A DNA stretch of 64,000 nucleotides, from contig NC_021182.1 in the NCBI RefSeq assembly GCF_000389635.1, positions 4,009,925 to 4,073,924 on the forward strand, in the 5' to 3' direction. The DNA comes from Clostridium pasteurianum BC1 (lineage in GTDB: Bacteria > Bacillota > Clostridia > Clostridiales > Clostridiaceae). Of the stretch, positions 18,434 through 28,704 are shown one piece after another. Below the pieces are notes generated by a model. That model did no database searches and was not told the origin of the DNA. It worked only from the letters and a program-made list of their open reading frames with translations. The position numbers and the translations under genes are program-made. Position 1 is the first letter of the stretch, and each line of letters starts with the position of its first letter.

Positions 18434-19132
18434 CTATTCATCCACAAGTCTATATCCTACTCCAACCTCAGTATATATATATTCAGGCTGAGCAGGGTCT
18501 TTTTCTATCTTCCTTCTCAGATTTGCCATAAAAACTCTTAGTGATTGAGTTTCATTTCCCACAGATGTGCCCCAGATTTCATGGATAATAAAATTGTGAG
18601 TAAGCACTTTACCTGAATATTTACAAAGTAATGACATTATTTTATATTCTATGGGAGTAAGATGTATTTCTTCATTTTCTAATGTTACACGTCTTTTTTG
18701 AAAGTCAACAAGCAGATTCTTCACCTTAAAAGTATTAATCACTTCATTTTTATCTTTATCTAATCCAGTGTGCCTTAGAGATACACGAATTCTTGCAAGA
18801 AGTTCTCCTATTCCAAAAGGTTTAGTTAAATAATCATCTGCTCCCTTATCAAGTGCTTCAACTTTTTGTCTCTCATTTTCTCTTGCTGATACAATTATAA
18901 TTGGGATACTGGACCACTCTCTTATTCTAGATATAACTTCAAATCCATCAATATCTGGCAGCCCTAAGTCTAATATTATAAGGTCAGGGCTATTAGACAT
19001 TGAAAGTGCAATTGCCTCGTTTCCTTTATCAGTTTCAATATATCTATATCCTTGAGTAGCTATTGCTGCAGTTATAAAATTTCTTATTGGTTTGTCATCC
19101 TCAACTACAAGTATATATGGCTTATTTTCCAT
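18434..19132 (-). CDS. kdpE: KdpE response regulator
   Basis: OmpR-type regulator of the potassium-transport operon. The receiver domain has the acidic pair VEDDKP at the N-terminus and phospho-acceptor Asp in LIILDLGLPD (about residue 54). The C-terminal winged helix includes LTPIEYKIMSLL and a GVGYRL ending. The start at 19132 has AAGGGG 7 bases upstream. It follows kdpD by 53 bp and is the last gene of the operon; KdpD is its cognate kinase. Confidence 0.96.
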   Translation of the reverse strand: MENKPYILVVEDDKPIRNFITAAIATQGYRYIETDKGNEAIALSMSNSPDLIILDLGLPDIDGFEVISRIREWSSIPIIIVSARENERQKVEALDKGADDYLTKPFGIGELLARIRVSLRHTGLDKDKNEVINTFKVKNLLVDFQKRRVTLENEEIHLTPIEYKIMSLLCKYSGKVLTHNFIIHEIWGTSVGNETQSLRVFMANLRRKIEKDPAQPEYIYTEVGVGYRLVDE

Positions 19133-19185
19133 ATTCAATCCCCTTCTCCCCATTATTTTTAACACTTTTAGAAAAGAATAATAAT

Positions 19186-21828
19186 CTACTTTTTTAAATT
19201 TTCATGTTTCTTCGGAATATTAAATGTAAATATAGCTCCCCCACCTTTTTTATTAGCAGCTGTAATTTTACCGCCATGAGCTTCTACTATTGACTTACAA
19301 ATAGCAAGCCCTAGACCAACGCCCCTTCTTGAATCGGATATTTTACTACCATTTGTAAAAAACCTTTCAAATATATTAGATAATATTTTTTCTTCTATTC
19401 CGCAGCCGTTATCAATCACTTGAAAAATCACATCTTCTTCACTTTCATAAACTTTTATTTCTATAATAGAATATTTAGGAGAAAATTTAGCAGCGTTATC
19501 CAGTAAATTTATGATTACCTGTTCAATTAGATTACCATCCATAGGGACCATTATAATTTTTTCCGGAACATTAACTTTTATTTTATGATCTTTAGAATAT
19601 TTGGAACTTCTTTGCACCGCTTCAGATACTACCTCTTCTACTAATTCCATATTTCTAATAATATCCATATTTCCTTCATCAAATTTAGTCATGCTCAGTA
19701 GGTTTTCAACTAATCTTATAAGCCATTCAGTATCATCATAAATTCCGTTTAATAATTCTTCTTTTGTCTTTTCAGATATAACTTTTCCCTTTTCCAAAAT
19801 CGTACTTATGGAACCCTTAATCCCTGCAAGAGGACTTCGGAGATCATGAGAAATTGATCTTAATAAATTACTTCTAAGACGTTCTCTTTCAATCTGAACC
19901 TTGGAGGTTTCCTGCTCACTTGAAAGAATTTCTCTATCTAAGGCAATAGCTATCTGCCCTGTAATAGTTTGAACAATAAATTTTTGTTCAGGCTCAAGAA
20001 AGCCTTGTAAGCATGATACCCCAATAACTCCAAGTATTTTTTCCTGTATTTTTATAGGTACATAATATCCCTTAGCTCCATAAAAAGTATCAGTACCCTT
20101 GCCAGCTTCCTTACCATTTAAAAGGCACCAGTAAGCTACTGCATTTTCATCTCTGTTTAAAATTTCATTTTCATTTTCACTCTTATTATTATATACAAAT
20201 GAAGCTGAAAGCTTATTATCCTCAGACAAATATGCCACTACAGTTCTGTTAATTAATCTTGAAGTATATTTTATTCCTATGGAAATAACATCTGAAGCAC
20301 CCACTGCACTTAAAAGCTTGCTACTGACCATATACAGTGTTTGGGTTCTTTTTTCCCTTGTATAAGAATTATTAGACTCCTTTTGTATTCTATTCGTAAG
20401 GTTTCCAACTATAAATGCCACTATAAGCATTATAGTAAAAGTAATCAAATAATTTTTATCATAAATTTCAAGGGAATACTTAGGCTCGGTAAATAAAAAA
20501 TTAAACATTAATACTCCAACTATTGAGGCTATGACTCCAATAAAATATCCAGTTGTTCTTATATATACAATTATAACACCCAATATAAGAATCATAATTT
20601 CATTAGTATCGTTTAGACCCATATAATCGAAAATTTGTGCAATCCCTGTGGCAATTCCTATAATTAATATTGATTCACTAATTTCTTTAAGGGAAAAATT
20701 GTTCCATCTATTTAATTTTCGGATTAACTTCTCTCTTTTTTTCTTATACAATGAATTTGGTATTACATAAACATCAATATAAGCATTAGAATCCATAAGT
20801 TTGTCTACTACATCCTTTGCATAGAAATGAAGTATTTTACTACTTCGTTTATAATTTTTTCCTATGACTAATTTAGTAATATTTCGAAACTTGGCATACT
20901 GTATTATTTGATCCGCTACATTATCTCCATATAATTGAGCTATTTCTCCTCCTAATTTCTCAGCTAAACTAAAATTCAAATTTAATCTCTTTTTATCTTC
21001 TTTACTTAAATTTTCGGCCTTGGTTGTAGAAATATATAGAACAACAAATTTTGAATGATAATTTTCTGCCATCCTTGCAGCAGTACGTATAACCTTTGCT
21101 GAGGATGGAGATGGACTAATACAGGCCAATATCTGTTCAGATGCTGGAATAACAGTAATTTCTCTTTTGGCTAGCCTCCCACTTTCCACTTCATAATTTA
21201 CTCTATCTGCAATCCTTCTAAGTGCTATTTCTCTAAGTGCATACAAATTATTTCTGGTAAAGAAATTAAGCAACGCCCTTTTAACCTGCTCTATTCTATA
21301 TATTTTACCACTCTTAAAACGATTTAAAAGCTCATCAGGTTCAATATCTACTATTTCTACCTTTTCAGCCTCATCAAATATTTTATCTGGAATAGTCTCC
21401 CGTACAGAAATATGAGTTATATTTTCTACAACATCATTTAAACTCTCAATATGCTGAACATTTACAGTAGTATATACATCTATTCCCGCTGCAAGAAGTT
21501 CTTCTATATCTTGCCACCTTTTTCTATTTCTCTGACCTATTCCATTAGTATGAGCAAGCTCATCTACCAATATTATCTTAGGCTTTCTTATTAGTGCCTT
21601 ATCAATATCAAATTCTCTGAAAGTGCTTCCCTTGTATCTTATAGTTTTGAGTTCTATTTTTTCCAGTCCTTTAGTTAATGCTATGGTTTCAGGTCTGGCA
21701 TGAGGCTCAATATAACCTATAACTATATCTTCACCTGATTCTTTAATTTCTTGGGCTTCCCTGAGCATTTCATAAGTCTTTCCCACACCTGCAGCATAAC
21801 CAAAAAATATTTTTAACTTTCCCCTCAT
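19186..21828 (-). CDS. kdpD: KdpD osmosensitive potassium-channel sensor kinase
   Basis: 880 residues in the standard order. An N-terminal KdpD ATP-binding domain has Walker A GYAAGVGKTYEML (about 10-22) and DELAHTN. A universal-stress-protein domain follows (about 230-360), then four membrane helices (about 385-480), a GAF domain, HisKA with phospho-acceptor His in SISHDLRSPLAG, and an HATPase with DNAAKFSP and GVGLGLAICK. It senses low potassium or turgor and phosphorylates KdpE. It is separated from kdpC by 142 bp, longer than the other operon gaps. Confidence 0.96.
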   Translation of the reverse strand: MRGKLKIFFGYAAGVGKTYEMLREAQEIKESGEDIVIGYIEPHARPETIALTKGLEKIELKTIRYKGSTFREFDIDKALIRKPKIILVDELAHTNGIGQRNRKRWQDIEELLAAGIDVYTTVNVQHIESLNDVVENITHISVRETIPDKIFDEAEKVEIVDIEPDELLNRFKSGKIYRIEQVKRALLNFFTRNNLYALREIALRRIADRVNYEVESGRLAKREITVIPASEQILACISPSPSSAKVIRTAARMAENYHSKFVVLYISTTKAENLSKEDKKRLNLNFSLAEKLGGEIAQLYGDNVADQIIQYAKFRNITKLVIGKNYKRSSKILHFYAKDVVDKLMDSNAYIDVYVIPNSLYKKKREKLIRKLNRWNNFSLKEISESILIIGIATGIAQIFDYMGLNDTNEIMILILGVIIVYIRTTGYFIGVIASIVGVLMFNFLFTEPKYSLEIYDKNYLITFTIMLIVAFIVGNLTNRIQKESNNSYTREKRTQTLYMVSSKLLSAVGASDVISIGIKYTSRLINRTVVAYLSEDNKLSASFVYNNKSENENEILNRDENAVAYWCLLNGKEAGKGTDTFYGAKGYYVPIKIQEKILGVIGVSCLQGFLEPEQKFIVQTITGQIAIALDREILSSEQETSKVQIERERLRSNLLRSISHDLRSPLAGIKGSISTILEKGKVISEKTKEELLNGIYDDTEWLIRLVENLLSMTKFDEGNMDIIRNMELVEEVVSEAVQRSSKYSKDHKIKVNVPEKIIMVPMDGNLIEQVIINLLDNAAKFSPKYSIIEIKVYESEEDVIFQVIDNGCGIEEKILSNIFERFFTNGSKISDSRRGVGLGLAICKSIVEAHGGKITAANKKGGGAIFTFNIPKKHENLKK

Positions 21829-21970
21829 AGGCTTATTTTCTTCCTTTTCAATTTTATTTATTATATATTAGCCTAAAGCATTTTTTAAGAGATAACAAGT
21901 TAGTAACCGTCATAACTTTGCATACTTATATAATAAAACTTTAATTCATCATTTAAGAAGTCTAATTTCA

Positions 21971-22594
21971 TTATTTATTTAAAATAGCTGCTATTTCAAG
22001 ATTAACCTTAAGTACATTTACTCTAGATTCTCCAAAAATACCAAAAGTTCTGCCTTCTGTGTATTTATCAACTATTTTCTGAAGGTCTTCCTTACTTATA
22101 CCTGTTGCCTTTGATACAGCAGGTATTTGAACCACAGCAGCCTTTGGACTTATATCAGGATCAAGTCCAGAGCCAGAACTTGTAAGAAGATCTGTTGGTA
22201 TATCTTCCTTTTTTACACCTGGATGAGTTTTCAGAAAATCATCTATGTCCTTCTGCACTCTCTCTTTTAAAAGCTTATTTGATGGTCCTAAATTTTGAGA
22301 ACCAGATGCAACTCCTGAGTAAGCTACTTTTCCACTTTTATCTGGTTTTGTATCTGCTTCCGTATAGGTATTATAGTTTACCGAGGAAACTCTACCTCTA
22401 AAAAATCTTGGATCAGTAAAATTTTGACCTATTAATTCTGAGCCAACTGCCTTACCATTAGTTGTTATAATGCTGCCATTTGCCTGTTTAGTAAAGAGCA
22501 CCTGGCCTACTCCCGTTATAAAAAGCGGATAAATGATTCCGCAAATTATCATTAATGCAATAGTCAAACGAAGAGACTTTTGAAGCATTTTCAT
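21971..22594 (-). CDS. kdpC: potassium-transporting ATPase subunit C
   Basis: 207-residue accessory subunit of the KdpFABC potassium pump with one N-terminal membrane helix (about 8-28). Diagnostic motifs are [33 protein letters not shown] and [11 protein letters not shown]. The subunit is thought to stabilise the complex and increase ATP affinity. GGAGG lies 7 bases before the ATG. It lies 37 bp after kdpB. Confidence 0.96.
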   Translation of the reverse strand: MKMLQKSLRLTIALMIICGIIYPLFITGVGQVLFTKQANGSIITTNGKAVGSELIGQNFTDPRFFRGRVSSVNYNTYTEADTKPDKSGKVAYSGVASGSQNLGPSNKLLKERVQKDIDDFLKTHPGVKKEDIPTDLLTSSGSGLDPDISPKAAVVQIPAVSKATGISKEDLQKIVDKYTEGRTFGIFGESRVNVLKVNLEIAAILNK

Positions 22595-22631
22595 ATTAAA
22601 ACCTCCTATTTATTATGATAGATATATTAAT

Positions 22632-24695
22632 TTAACCTAAATTAAGAATTCTGATAATTGGAGTTATAAGCATATCTATAATTTTTATTCCTACAAAAGG
22701 TGCTATCACGCCACCAAGTCCGAATATCAGCATATTTCTCAAAAGTAACAATTCTGCTTTCATAGGCCTATATTTTACACCTTTCATAGCAATAGGTATG
22801 AGAAGTGGTATTATTACAGCATTAAATATTAATGCTGACAGTATTGCGCTATTAGGTGTAGATAATTTCATGACATTCATAACTTGCATCTGTGGTATAG
22901 CTACTGTAAATATAGCTGGTATTATAGCAAAATATTTTGCAGCATCATTAGCTATACTAAAAGTTGTAAGTGAACCTCTTGTTATAAGCAGTTGCTTTCC
23001 TATTTCAACAACTTCCAATATTTTTGTAGGATCCGAATCTAAATCCACCATATTTGCAGCTTCTTTTGCAGCAGTAGTTCCACTGTTCATTGCTAAACCT
23101 ACATCAGCCTGAGCAAGAGCGGGTGCATCATTGGTTCCATCTCCTGTCATTGCCACGATTTTACCATCCATCTGCTCTTTTTTTATTGCTTCTATCTTAT
23201 CCTCAGGTTTGCACTCTGCAATAAAGCCATCTACACCTGCTTCTTTAGCAATAGTTGCAGCTGTAAGTGGATTATCACCTGTACACATTATAGTTTTAAT
23301 ACCAATTTCACGTAGTCTTCCAAATCTCTCCACAAGTCCAGGTTTAACAGTATCCTTTAGATATATAACACCATAAATTTTATTGTTAACACATACTACC
23401 AGGGGAGTTCCACCTAATTTAGCAACTTTGTTTACCTCTTCCTCAAGCTCCTCAGGTATTTTACCCTTAAGTTCATTAACTCTCTTTTTTATGGCATCAT
23501 AGGCTCCTTTTCTTATACTGGTTCCATCTTCCAAGTCCACTCCACTCATTCTGGTCTGTGCTGTAAACTCTTCAAACTTTATATTAATATATTTATCTTT
23601 GTCTACTGAGCATCCTAACTTGTTTCCAAGTTCAACTATAGACTTGCCCTCTGGAGTATCATCCTTTAAAGAACATATCACCGCATAATTTATAAGTTCT
23701 GCTTTTTCTGAGCCTCCAACAGGAATAAAATCTGATGCCAGTCTATTTCCAAAGGTTATAGTTCCCGTTTTATCAAGTATCATAGTATCTACATCGCCAC
23801 AAGATTCAACCGCTTTTCCTGACATAGCTATTACATTAAATCTAGTGACCCTATCCATACCAGCTATACCAATAGCAGATAAAAGTCCGCCTATAGTGGT
23901 TGGTATAAGACAAACTAACAGTGCTATAAGTGTTGATATTGAAATTTTCACACCAGCATAGCCTGCCATAGGATAAAGTGTCACAAGTACAATAAGAAAA
24001 ATAAGTGTAAGACTTACAAGTATAGTATTAAGTGCAATTTCGTTAGGTGTCTTTTGTCTTGAAGCACCCTCTACAAGATTAATCATTTTATCCAAAAAAG
24101 ATTCACCTGGGGTTGCTGTTATCTTTATTTTTAGCCAATCACTAGAAACCTTTGTTCCTCCTGTAACTGAAGCAAAATCTCCTCCAGATTCCTTTACAAC
24201 GGGTGCTGATTCACCAGTAATTGCAGATTCATCTACAGATGCTATACCTTCAATAACTTCGCCATCATTAGGGATTACATCCCCACTTTCAACAAGGACT
24301 ATATCATCTTTTTTAAGCTCATTTGCACTTATTACTTTTACATTTCCACTGGAATCCAAAAGCTTTGCTGAGGTATCCTTACGAGTTTTCTTTAAAGTTT
24401 CTGCCTGTGCTCTTCCTCTACCTTCTGCTACTGCCTCAGCAAAATTTGCAAATAGTACTGTTATAAATAAAATTATAGTTACTATAAAATTGTAAATTCT
24501 TAAATTGTTTCCTGTATCGCCAAATATATTAGGGAAAATTGTAAGAAGCAATGTTATTAAGAAACCAATTTCAACTACAAACATAACAGGATTTTTAGCC
24601 ATATATTTAGGATTTAACTTTTTAAAACATTCCACAGTAGCATCTTTCATTATATCCTTTGTAATAAATTTAGATTTTTTATTTTCCATAATCAT
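22632..24695 (-). CDS. kdpB: potassium-transporting ATPase subunit B
   Basis: Catalytic P-type ATPase subunit of 687 residues. Motifs are the TGESAPV actuator loop, the DKTGTIT phosphorylation site, [31 protein letters not shown], and the C-terminal helices with [13 protein letters not shown]. It couples ATP hydrolysis to potassium movement through KdpA. It overlaps closely with kdpA (11-bp gap) and has its own AAAGGA ribosome site 7 bases upstream. Confidence 0.97.
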   Translation of the reverse strand: MIMENKKSKFITKDIMKDATVECFKKLNPKYMAKNPVMFVVEIGFLITLLLTIFPNIFGDTGNNLRIYNFIVTIILFITVLFANFAEAVAEGRGRAQAETLKKTRKDTSAKLLDSSGNVKVISANELKKDDIVLVESGDVIPNDGEVIEGIASVDESAITGESAPVVKESGGDFASVTGGTKVSSDWLKIKITATPGESFLDKMINLVEGASRQKTPNEIALNTILVSLTLIFLIVLVTLYPMAGYAGVKISISTLIALLVCLIPTTIGGLLSAIGIAGMDRVTRFNVIAMSGKAVESCGDVDTMILDKTGTITFGNRLASDFIPVGGSEKAELINYAVICSLKDDTPEGKSIVELGNKLGCSVDKDKYINIKFEEFTAQTRMSGVDLEDGTSIRKGAYDAIKKRVNELKGKIPEELEEEVNKVAKLGGTPLVVCVNNKIYGVIYLKDTVKPGLVERFGRLREIGIKTIMCTGDNPLTAATIAKEAGVDGFIAECKPEDKIEAIKKEQMDGKIVAMTGDGTNDAPALAQADVGLAMNSGTTAAKEAANMVDLDSDPTKILEVVEIGKQLLITRGSLTTFSIANDAAKYFAIIPAIFTVAIPQMQVMNVMKLSTPNSAILSALIFNAVIIPLLIPIAMKGVKYRPMKAELLLLRNMLIFGLGGVIAPFVGIKIIDMLITPIIRILNLG

Positions 24696-24706
24696 ACACC
24701 ATTCCT

Positions 24707-26380
24707 TTATAATGTAAGCTGTTCAGCAATAGGTCCAAGAGACAATGCTGGAAAGAAAGTAAGTGCACCAATTACCAAAACAATAAATATAAGCGTTACT
24801 GTAAATACTGCATTATCAGTTCTAAAAGTACCTGAAGTTACAGGTATTGCTCTCTTTGAAGCTAATGATGCCGCTACAGCAATTAATATTATCATTGATA
24901 TATATCTTCCAGCCAGCATAACTATTCCAGTACTAGTATTCCAGAACATTGTATTAACATTTAGCCCACCAAAGCTAGAACCATTATTTGCTGCTGCACT
25001 TGTAAATTGATATAAAATCTCAGTAAGTCCATGAAAGCCAGGATTTGATATACCAGCTAATCCCTGTGGCACTATCAATGCCGCAGCTGAAAACATAAGT
25101 ATTAACAGCGGATGAATGATTATTGCCAATGCTATTAATTTTATTTCTCTACCTTCAATCTTCTTTGACAAAAATTCTGGAGTTCTTCCTACCATAAGTC
25201 CACAGAGGAAAACTGTAAGTATAGCAAACATAATCATGTTCATAAACCCTACACCTATTCCTCCAAATATTACATTAAGCATCATGTTCATAAGTGCTAC
25301 TGCACCACCTATAGGAGTCAATGAATCATGCATATTGTTGACTGCTCCAGTAGATGTGGCTGTAGTTAATGTAGTAAAAAGTGAAGATAAGCCTACGCCA
25401 AATCTTACTTCTTTACCTTCCATATTTCCCATAAGCTGATTAAGTCCCAAACCTGCAAGAACAGGGTTGCCAGCCTTTTCAGCCATATAGCTTATTGTTA
25501 TTCCTATTATTAGAAGCACTCCCATGGCAGCAAATATGGAAATTGCCTGTTTTTTCTTTTTCAGCATGTATCCAAAGCATACTACTACCGCTCCTGCCAA
25601 AAGCAATATTGAAACCGACTGAACAGCATTTGTAAGTGGTGTTGGATTTTCAAAAGGATGAGCTGAATTAGCACCAAAAAATCCTCCTCCATTGGTTCCC
25701 AGCATCTTTATAGCTTCCAAGCTTGCAACAGGTCCCATCGGAATATCCTGAAGCTTTCCTTCTATAGTAGTTACTGTTTTATTAGATGCTAAAGTTTGTG
25801 GAACTCCCTGCTGAATAAAAAATACAGCTACTATAATAGACAAAGGAAGTAATATTCTAGTTATAATTCTTACAAGGTCTACATAAAAATTTCCTATTTC
25901 CTTTTTCCTTCCTGAAATTGCTCTTATAAATGCTAAAGTTATTGCCAGCCCTGTTGCTGCAGCAAAAAACATAAAAAATGTAATTACTATCATCTGGCTA
26001 AAATAGGAAAGGCCCCACTCACCACTATAATCCTGAATATCTGTATTAGTCATAAAAGCTATCACCGTATTAAAGGTAAGTCCCTGTTCCATACTTCCAA
26101 TGTGATTAGGATTCAAAATAGGAATAGACTGAAGCCTTAAAATTAAAAAGGCAAGAAAAGCTGCCACAGCATTACATGAAATCAATGCAAAAATATACTG
26201 TTTCCAGCTCATATCCTCTTTTTTTATTCCTGAAATTCTGTAAATAAAATTATCTACTCTGTCTAATACTGGATCTAAAAAAGTTCTTTCATGTTCTGAC
26301 ACTTTATAAATGTATTTACCTACAAGAATACAAAGTAGTACAAATACTAAAAGTATAATACCTATTTGCAATATTTCCAT
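24707..26380 (-). CDS. kdpA: potassium-transporting ATPase subunit A
   Basis: Channel-like potassium-binding subunit, 557 residues with about ten membrane helices. The four pore-loop signatures are visible: [45 protein letters not shown] and [16 protein letters not shown] at 26380 follows GGAGG by 8 bases; upstream in-frame codons lie in a small repeat. The 69-bp spacer between kdpF and kdpA contains a 44-bp MITE-like remnant. Confidence 0.97.
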   Translation of the reverse strand: MEILQIGIILLVFVLLCILVGKYIYKVSEHERTFLDPVLDRVDNFIYRISGIKKEDMSWKQYIFALISCNAVAAFLAFLILRLQSIPILNPNHIGSMEQGLTFNTVIAFMTNTDIQDYSGEWGLSYFSQMIVITFFMFFAAATGLAITLAFIRAISGRKKEIGNFYVDLVRIITRILLPLSIIVAVFFIQQGVPQTLASNKTVTTIEGKLQDIPMGPVASLEAIKMLGTNGGGFFGANSAHPFENPTPLTNAVQSVSILLLAGAVVVCFGYMLKKKKQAISIFAAMGVLLIIGITISYMAEKAGNPVLAGLGLNQLMGNMEGKEVRFGVGLSSLFTTLTTATSTGAVNNMHDSLTPIGGAVALMNMMLNVIFGGIGVGFMNMIMFAILTVFLCGLMVGRTPEFLSKKIEGREIKLIALAIIIHPLLILMFSAAALIVPQGLAGISNPGFHGLTEILYQFTSAAANNGSSFGGLNVNTMFWNTSTGIVMLAGRYISMIILIAVAASLASKRAIPVTSGTFRTDNAVFTVTLIFIVLVIGALTFFPALSLGPIAEQLTL

Positions 26381-26402
26381 ATTAATAACCTCCTTGTATT
26401 TT

Positions 26403-26446
26403 GGCATATTCAAATAAATAACCAGTGAGTTTTATTTTCATATACC
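26403..26446. repeat. MITE-like element, 44-bp terminal remnant between kdpF and kdpA
   Basis: Both ends of the MITE-like family are joined directly (GGCATATTCAAATAAATAA and, at the other end, TTTTATTTTCATATACC), with the interior deleted. The end abuts the kdpF stop codon region. Confidence 0.65.
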
Positions 26447-26449
26447 TAA

Positions 26450-26527
26450 TTAAAATTTTTCAGGATTAAATAATGCATAGAATAAATAAATAAACAATAA
26501 AATTATCACTATACCTAAAAAAATCAT
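26450..26527 (-). CDS. kdpF: KdpF-like small membrane peptide, 25 aa
   Basis: 25-codon frame with GGAGGCG 7 bases before the ATG. It encodes a single hydrophobic helix followed by the KdpF-typical YALFNPEKF end. KdpF is a lipid-like stabiliser of the Kdp complex. In C. acetobutylicum two small peptide genes precede kdpA (kdpZ and kdpY in the published operon, recalled from memory). This one corresponds to the second. Confidence 0.85.
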   Translation of the reverse strand: MIFLGIVIILLFIYLFYALFNPEKF

Positions 26528-26544
26528 AAATAACGCCTCCAGTA

Positions 26545-26640
26545 CTATTTTTTACTTACCTGGCCTTCACACCAATCCGTAAAGTATTTTAAAGCTATAA
26601 ATCCAATCAAAATTACAGCTATAAATATCATATCCAGCAT
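26545..26640 (-). CDS. small membrane peptide, first gene of the kdp operon (KdpZ-like), 31 aa
   Basis: 31-codon frame starting with MLDMIFIAVILIGF and ending YFTDWCEGQVSKK, preceded by GGGGGTGG 8 bases before the ATG. It has a single membrane helix with a charged, Trp- and Cys-containing tail. It lies 17 bp upstream of kdpF in the same direction. Its position matches the first small gene of the clostridial kdp operon; its function is unknown. Confidence 0.75.
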   Translation of the reverse strand: MLDMIFIAVILIGFIALKYFTDWCEGQVSKK

Positions 26641-26703
26641 AATATTTCCACCCCCTGTTCTTTTCAAACTTAATATTATCATCTTACATATAAAGTTGTA
26701 GTT

Positions 26704-26744
26704 AAGATTGTACTTATCTGTATAAAGATTGTATAAAGATTGTA
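26704..26744 (-). promoter_or_regulatory. tandem candidate KdpE boxes upstream of the kdp operon
   Basis: AAGATTGTA occurs three times on the forward strand at 26704-26712, 26725-26733 and 26736-26744. The spacings are 21 and 11 bp, that is, whole helical turns. They lie 64-104 bases upstream of the first kdp start codon. Phased direct repeats are typical of OmpR-family binding, so KdpE is the obvious candidate. Confidence 0.6.
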
Positions 26745-26754
26745 AATATTTATT

Positions 26755-26809
26755 ACAATAAAAAAGTAATGTGAAAAACTAAAATATTAATTAGTTTTCC
26801 ACATTACTT
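26755..26809 (-). terminator. terminator of the GH32/sugar operon
   Basis: 19-bp inverted repeat (arms 26764-26782 and 26791-26809) followed on the reverse strand by TTTTTTATTG. It lies about 265 bp past the GH32 stop, beyond a structured repeat. Confidence 0.8.
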
Positions 26810-26865
26810 ATATTTTATCCCTTGACTAATAGTTGTAATACTCCACTACACTCAGTGAAAGCAAT

Positions 26866-27067
26866 TCACATAAACAGAGTTCTTTGTTTCAGGTGGAGTT
26901 TTTTTCTCCAGCTGAAACTTACTAACAGAGTTCTTAGTATCGGTATTTTCGATACTTAGAAATCGTTGTCCTTTAGGGTAAATCGTTATCCAGGGACGTA
27001 GCAGCCGTTATCTCCCACTTTGATAGGAGTTGAGAGTACAAATTCCCACTAAGTAAGATTCATTGAT
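26866..27067 (+). repeat. structured intergenic repeat, copy B (chimeric)
   Basis: Contains two 5' hairpin modules (CAGAGTTCTTTG... and CAGAGTTCTTAGTATCGG...), the ATCGTTATCCAGGGACG core and the 5' arm CAGCCGTTATCTCCCAC. The matching 3' arm is missing. Instead the copy ends at 27041-27066 with the reverse complement of the alternative 5' module seen in copies A and G. Confidence 0.75.
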
Positions 27068-27072
27068 TATTA

Positions 27073-28449
27073 CTAGATTGAATTCATTTCCCAAATGTCA
27101 AGAGATTTAAGTTTAAGTTTATCCCCCTTCAATACAGAAATTTTAATATTTTCACTATCTACTTTTATTGGATATACTCTAGCAGATATACACTTTCTGT
27201 AATTGATAAATACTTCAACAGTAGAATGGTCAATAAAAATGTGTAATTTTAGTGTTTCATCGTCTTTAAGTGAAAAATCAGTTTCCAATTTGGATTTGTC
27301 AGTTAAATTAGATGCACTTGACTTGCTTCTATCTACAGATAAACTATTATTTTCAGTACTGTATACTATAGAAGTTTTTTCTTCATTGTCTTTAGAAGCT
27401 AAAAGATCTATAGCAAATTCATTTATATCATTATCAATATTGAATTCAGCAATTATTTCTAAAGCTTTTCCCTTTGCTTCTGGTCTCCAGCTTTCTGATA
27501 TATCTATATTTTCATATTTTTTATGATTTTTTCTTAAGATTTGCAATTCTTCAGCTGGCTCCATATGGAGCTTATTATCCTCAATAGTTAATATTCTAGG
27601 TACAGATTGGACACCTGCCCATTCTCCAACTTTAAGTTTACCTCTGGCAGTTTCCTTCAGCCATCCGAACATTATACGTCTGCCTGTAGTATCTACTAAT
27701 GAATTTGGAGCATAGAATCCCTCTTTCCCACTGTTATCAACAATACCTCTTGCTTCCACCATAAATTTATAATCACTATTTATAGTACCAATGGAGTATT
27801 TGACTTCATCATAGGGTGAATAAATTAAAACATATTTATCGCCTAATTTAATAAAATTAGGACATTCCCAAGCATATTCATTACCTTCATCTAAAACATT
27901 TAGAAATTTCCACTCTTTTAAATTTGTAGATTTGTATATAAAAACGCAGCCTTTATCATTATGGCTGCCACCAAGAACCATATACCAAAGCCCTCCTTCT
28001 TTCCAAAGGAAGGGATCTCTCCACTCTTTTACATCCATATCACCGTGTAAATTTAAAGAAAGTACAGGATTTTTATCATATTTTTCCCATGTATACATAT
28101 TATCTTTACTTATGGCCATCCACTGCTGTGCTCCAATTCTAGGGTTTCTTTCATCTTCTCCTATACTTGTGTAAAAAATTGTAGGTTCCTCATTATTAAC
28201 TACACAGCAACCTGAAAAACAATGTGTTTCACCTTTTTCTTTAGATGGATATAGAGCAATAGGTAAATGTTTCCATCGAATTAAATCCTTACTCTTCGCA
28301 TGCCCCCAATGTATTGTTCCCCACTCAATACCATTAGGATTGTACTGGTAAAACATGTGATATTCTCCCTTATAATAAACAAGTCCATTAGGATCATTCA
28401 TCCAATTTTTTTCTGGCATAAAGTGATAAATTGGTCTATAAAGATTCAT
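27073..28449 (-). CDS. GH32 beta-fructosidase (sucrose/fructan hydrolase)
   Basis: 458-residue intracellular enzyme with no signal peptide. Five-bladed propeller motifs are WMNDPNG (nucleophile Asp, residues about 16-22), YQYNP, FSGCC, the RDP transition-state motif in EWRDPF (about 143), and the ECP acid/base motif in WECPNF (about 194). A C-terminal beta-sandwich follows. It releases fructose from sucrose, sucrose-6-phosphate or fructo-oligosaccharides. With an ABC importer rather than a PTS upstream, unphosphorylated sucrose or short fructans are the likelier substrate. GGAGG precedes the ATG. Confidence 0.93.
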   Translation of the reverse strand: MNLYRPIYHFMPEKNWMNDPNGLVYYKGEYHMFYQYNPNGIEWGTIHWGHAKSKDLIRWKHLPIALYPSKEKGETHCFSGCCVVNNEEPTIFYTSIGEDERNPRIGAQQWMAISKDNMYTWEKYDKNPVLSLNLHGDMDVKEWRDPFLWKEGGLWYMVLGGSHNDKGCVFIYKSTNLKEWKFLNVLDEGNEYAWECPNFIKLGDKYVLIYSPYDEVKYSIGTINSDYKFMVEARGIVDNSGKEGFYAPNSLVDTTGRRIMFGWLKETARGKLKVGEWAGVQSVPRILTIEDNKLHMEPAEELQILRKNHKKYENIDISESWRPEAKGKALEIIAEFNIDNDINEFAIDLLASKDNEEKTSIVYSTENNSLSVDRSKSSASNLTDKSKLETDFSLKDDETLKLHIFIDHSTVEVFINYRKCISARVYPIKVDSENIKISVLKGDKLKLKSLDIWEMNSI

Positions 28450-28620
28450 AAATAAACTCCTCCAAATTTTTAATTTTATTTTTAGAAATCCTTACTCTCA
28501 TTTGAAAGTAATAATCTAATTTTTAGAAGCTGAAATGATACACCCTTTAGAATAAAATAAGACTATACTTGATTCATTCAATAATACCCAAATCTTACTT
28601 ACATTGCTCAAGTAACAGAT

Positions 28621-28652
28621 AATAATTTAAGAATACGTATTCTTAAATTATT
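28621..28652. promoter_or_regulatory. LacI-family operator, 32-bp perfect palindrome
   Basis: Perfect palindrome centred on GAATACGTATTC (28631-28642), with AATAATTTAA on the left and its complement on the right. It lies between lacI and the GH32 gene, 172 bp before the GH32 start. The same 12-bp core recurs upstream of the solute-binding-protein gene. Confidence 0.8.
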
Positions 28653-28704
28653 TAAATATAAGTATTAAATTATAAATTTAACTGTTTACATTAAAATTTA
28701 TAAT

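Noticed and set aside
26641-26760. c-di-AMP (ydaO) riboswitch before kdp
   Set aside because: The leader is only about 60-100 bases, with direct repeats and no complex structure.
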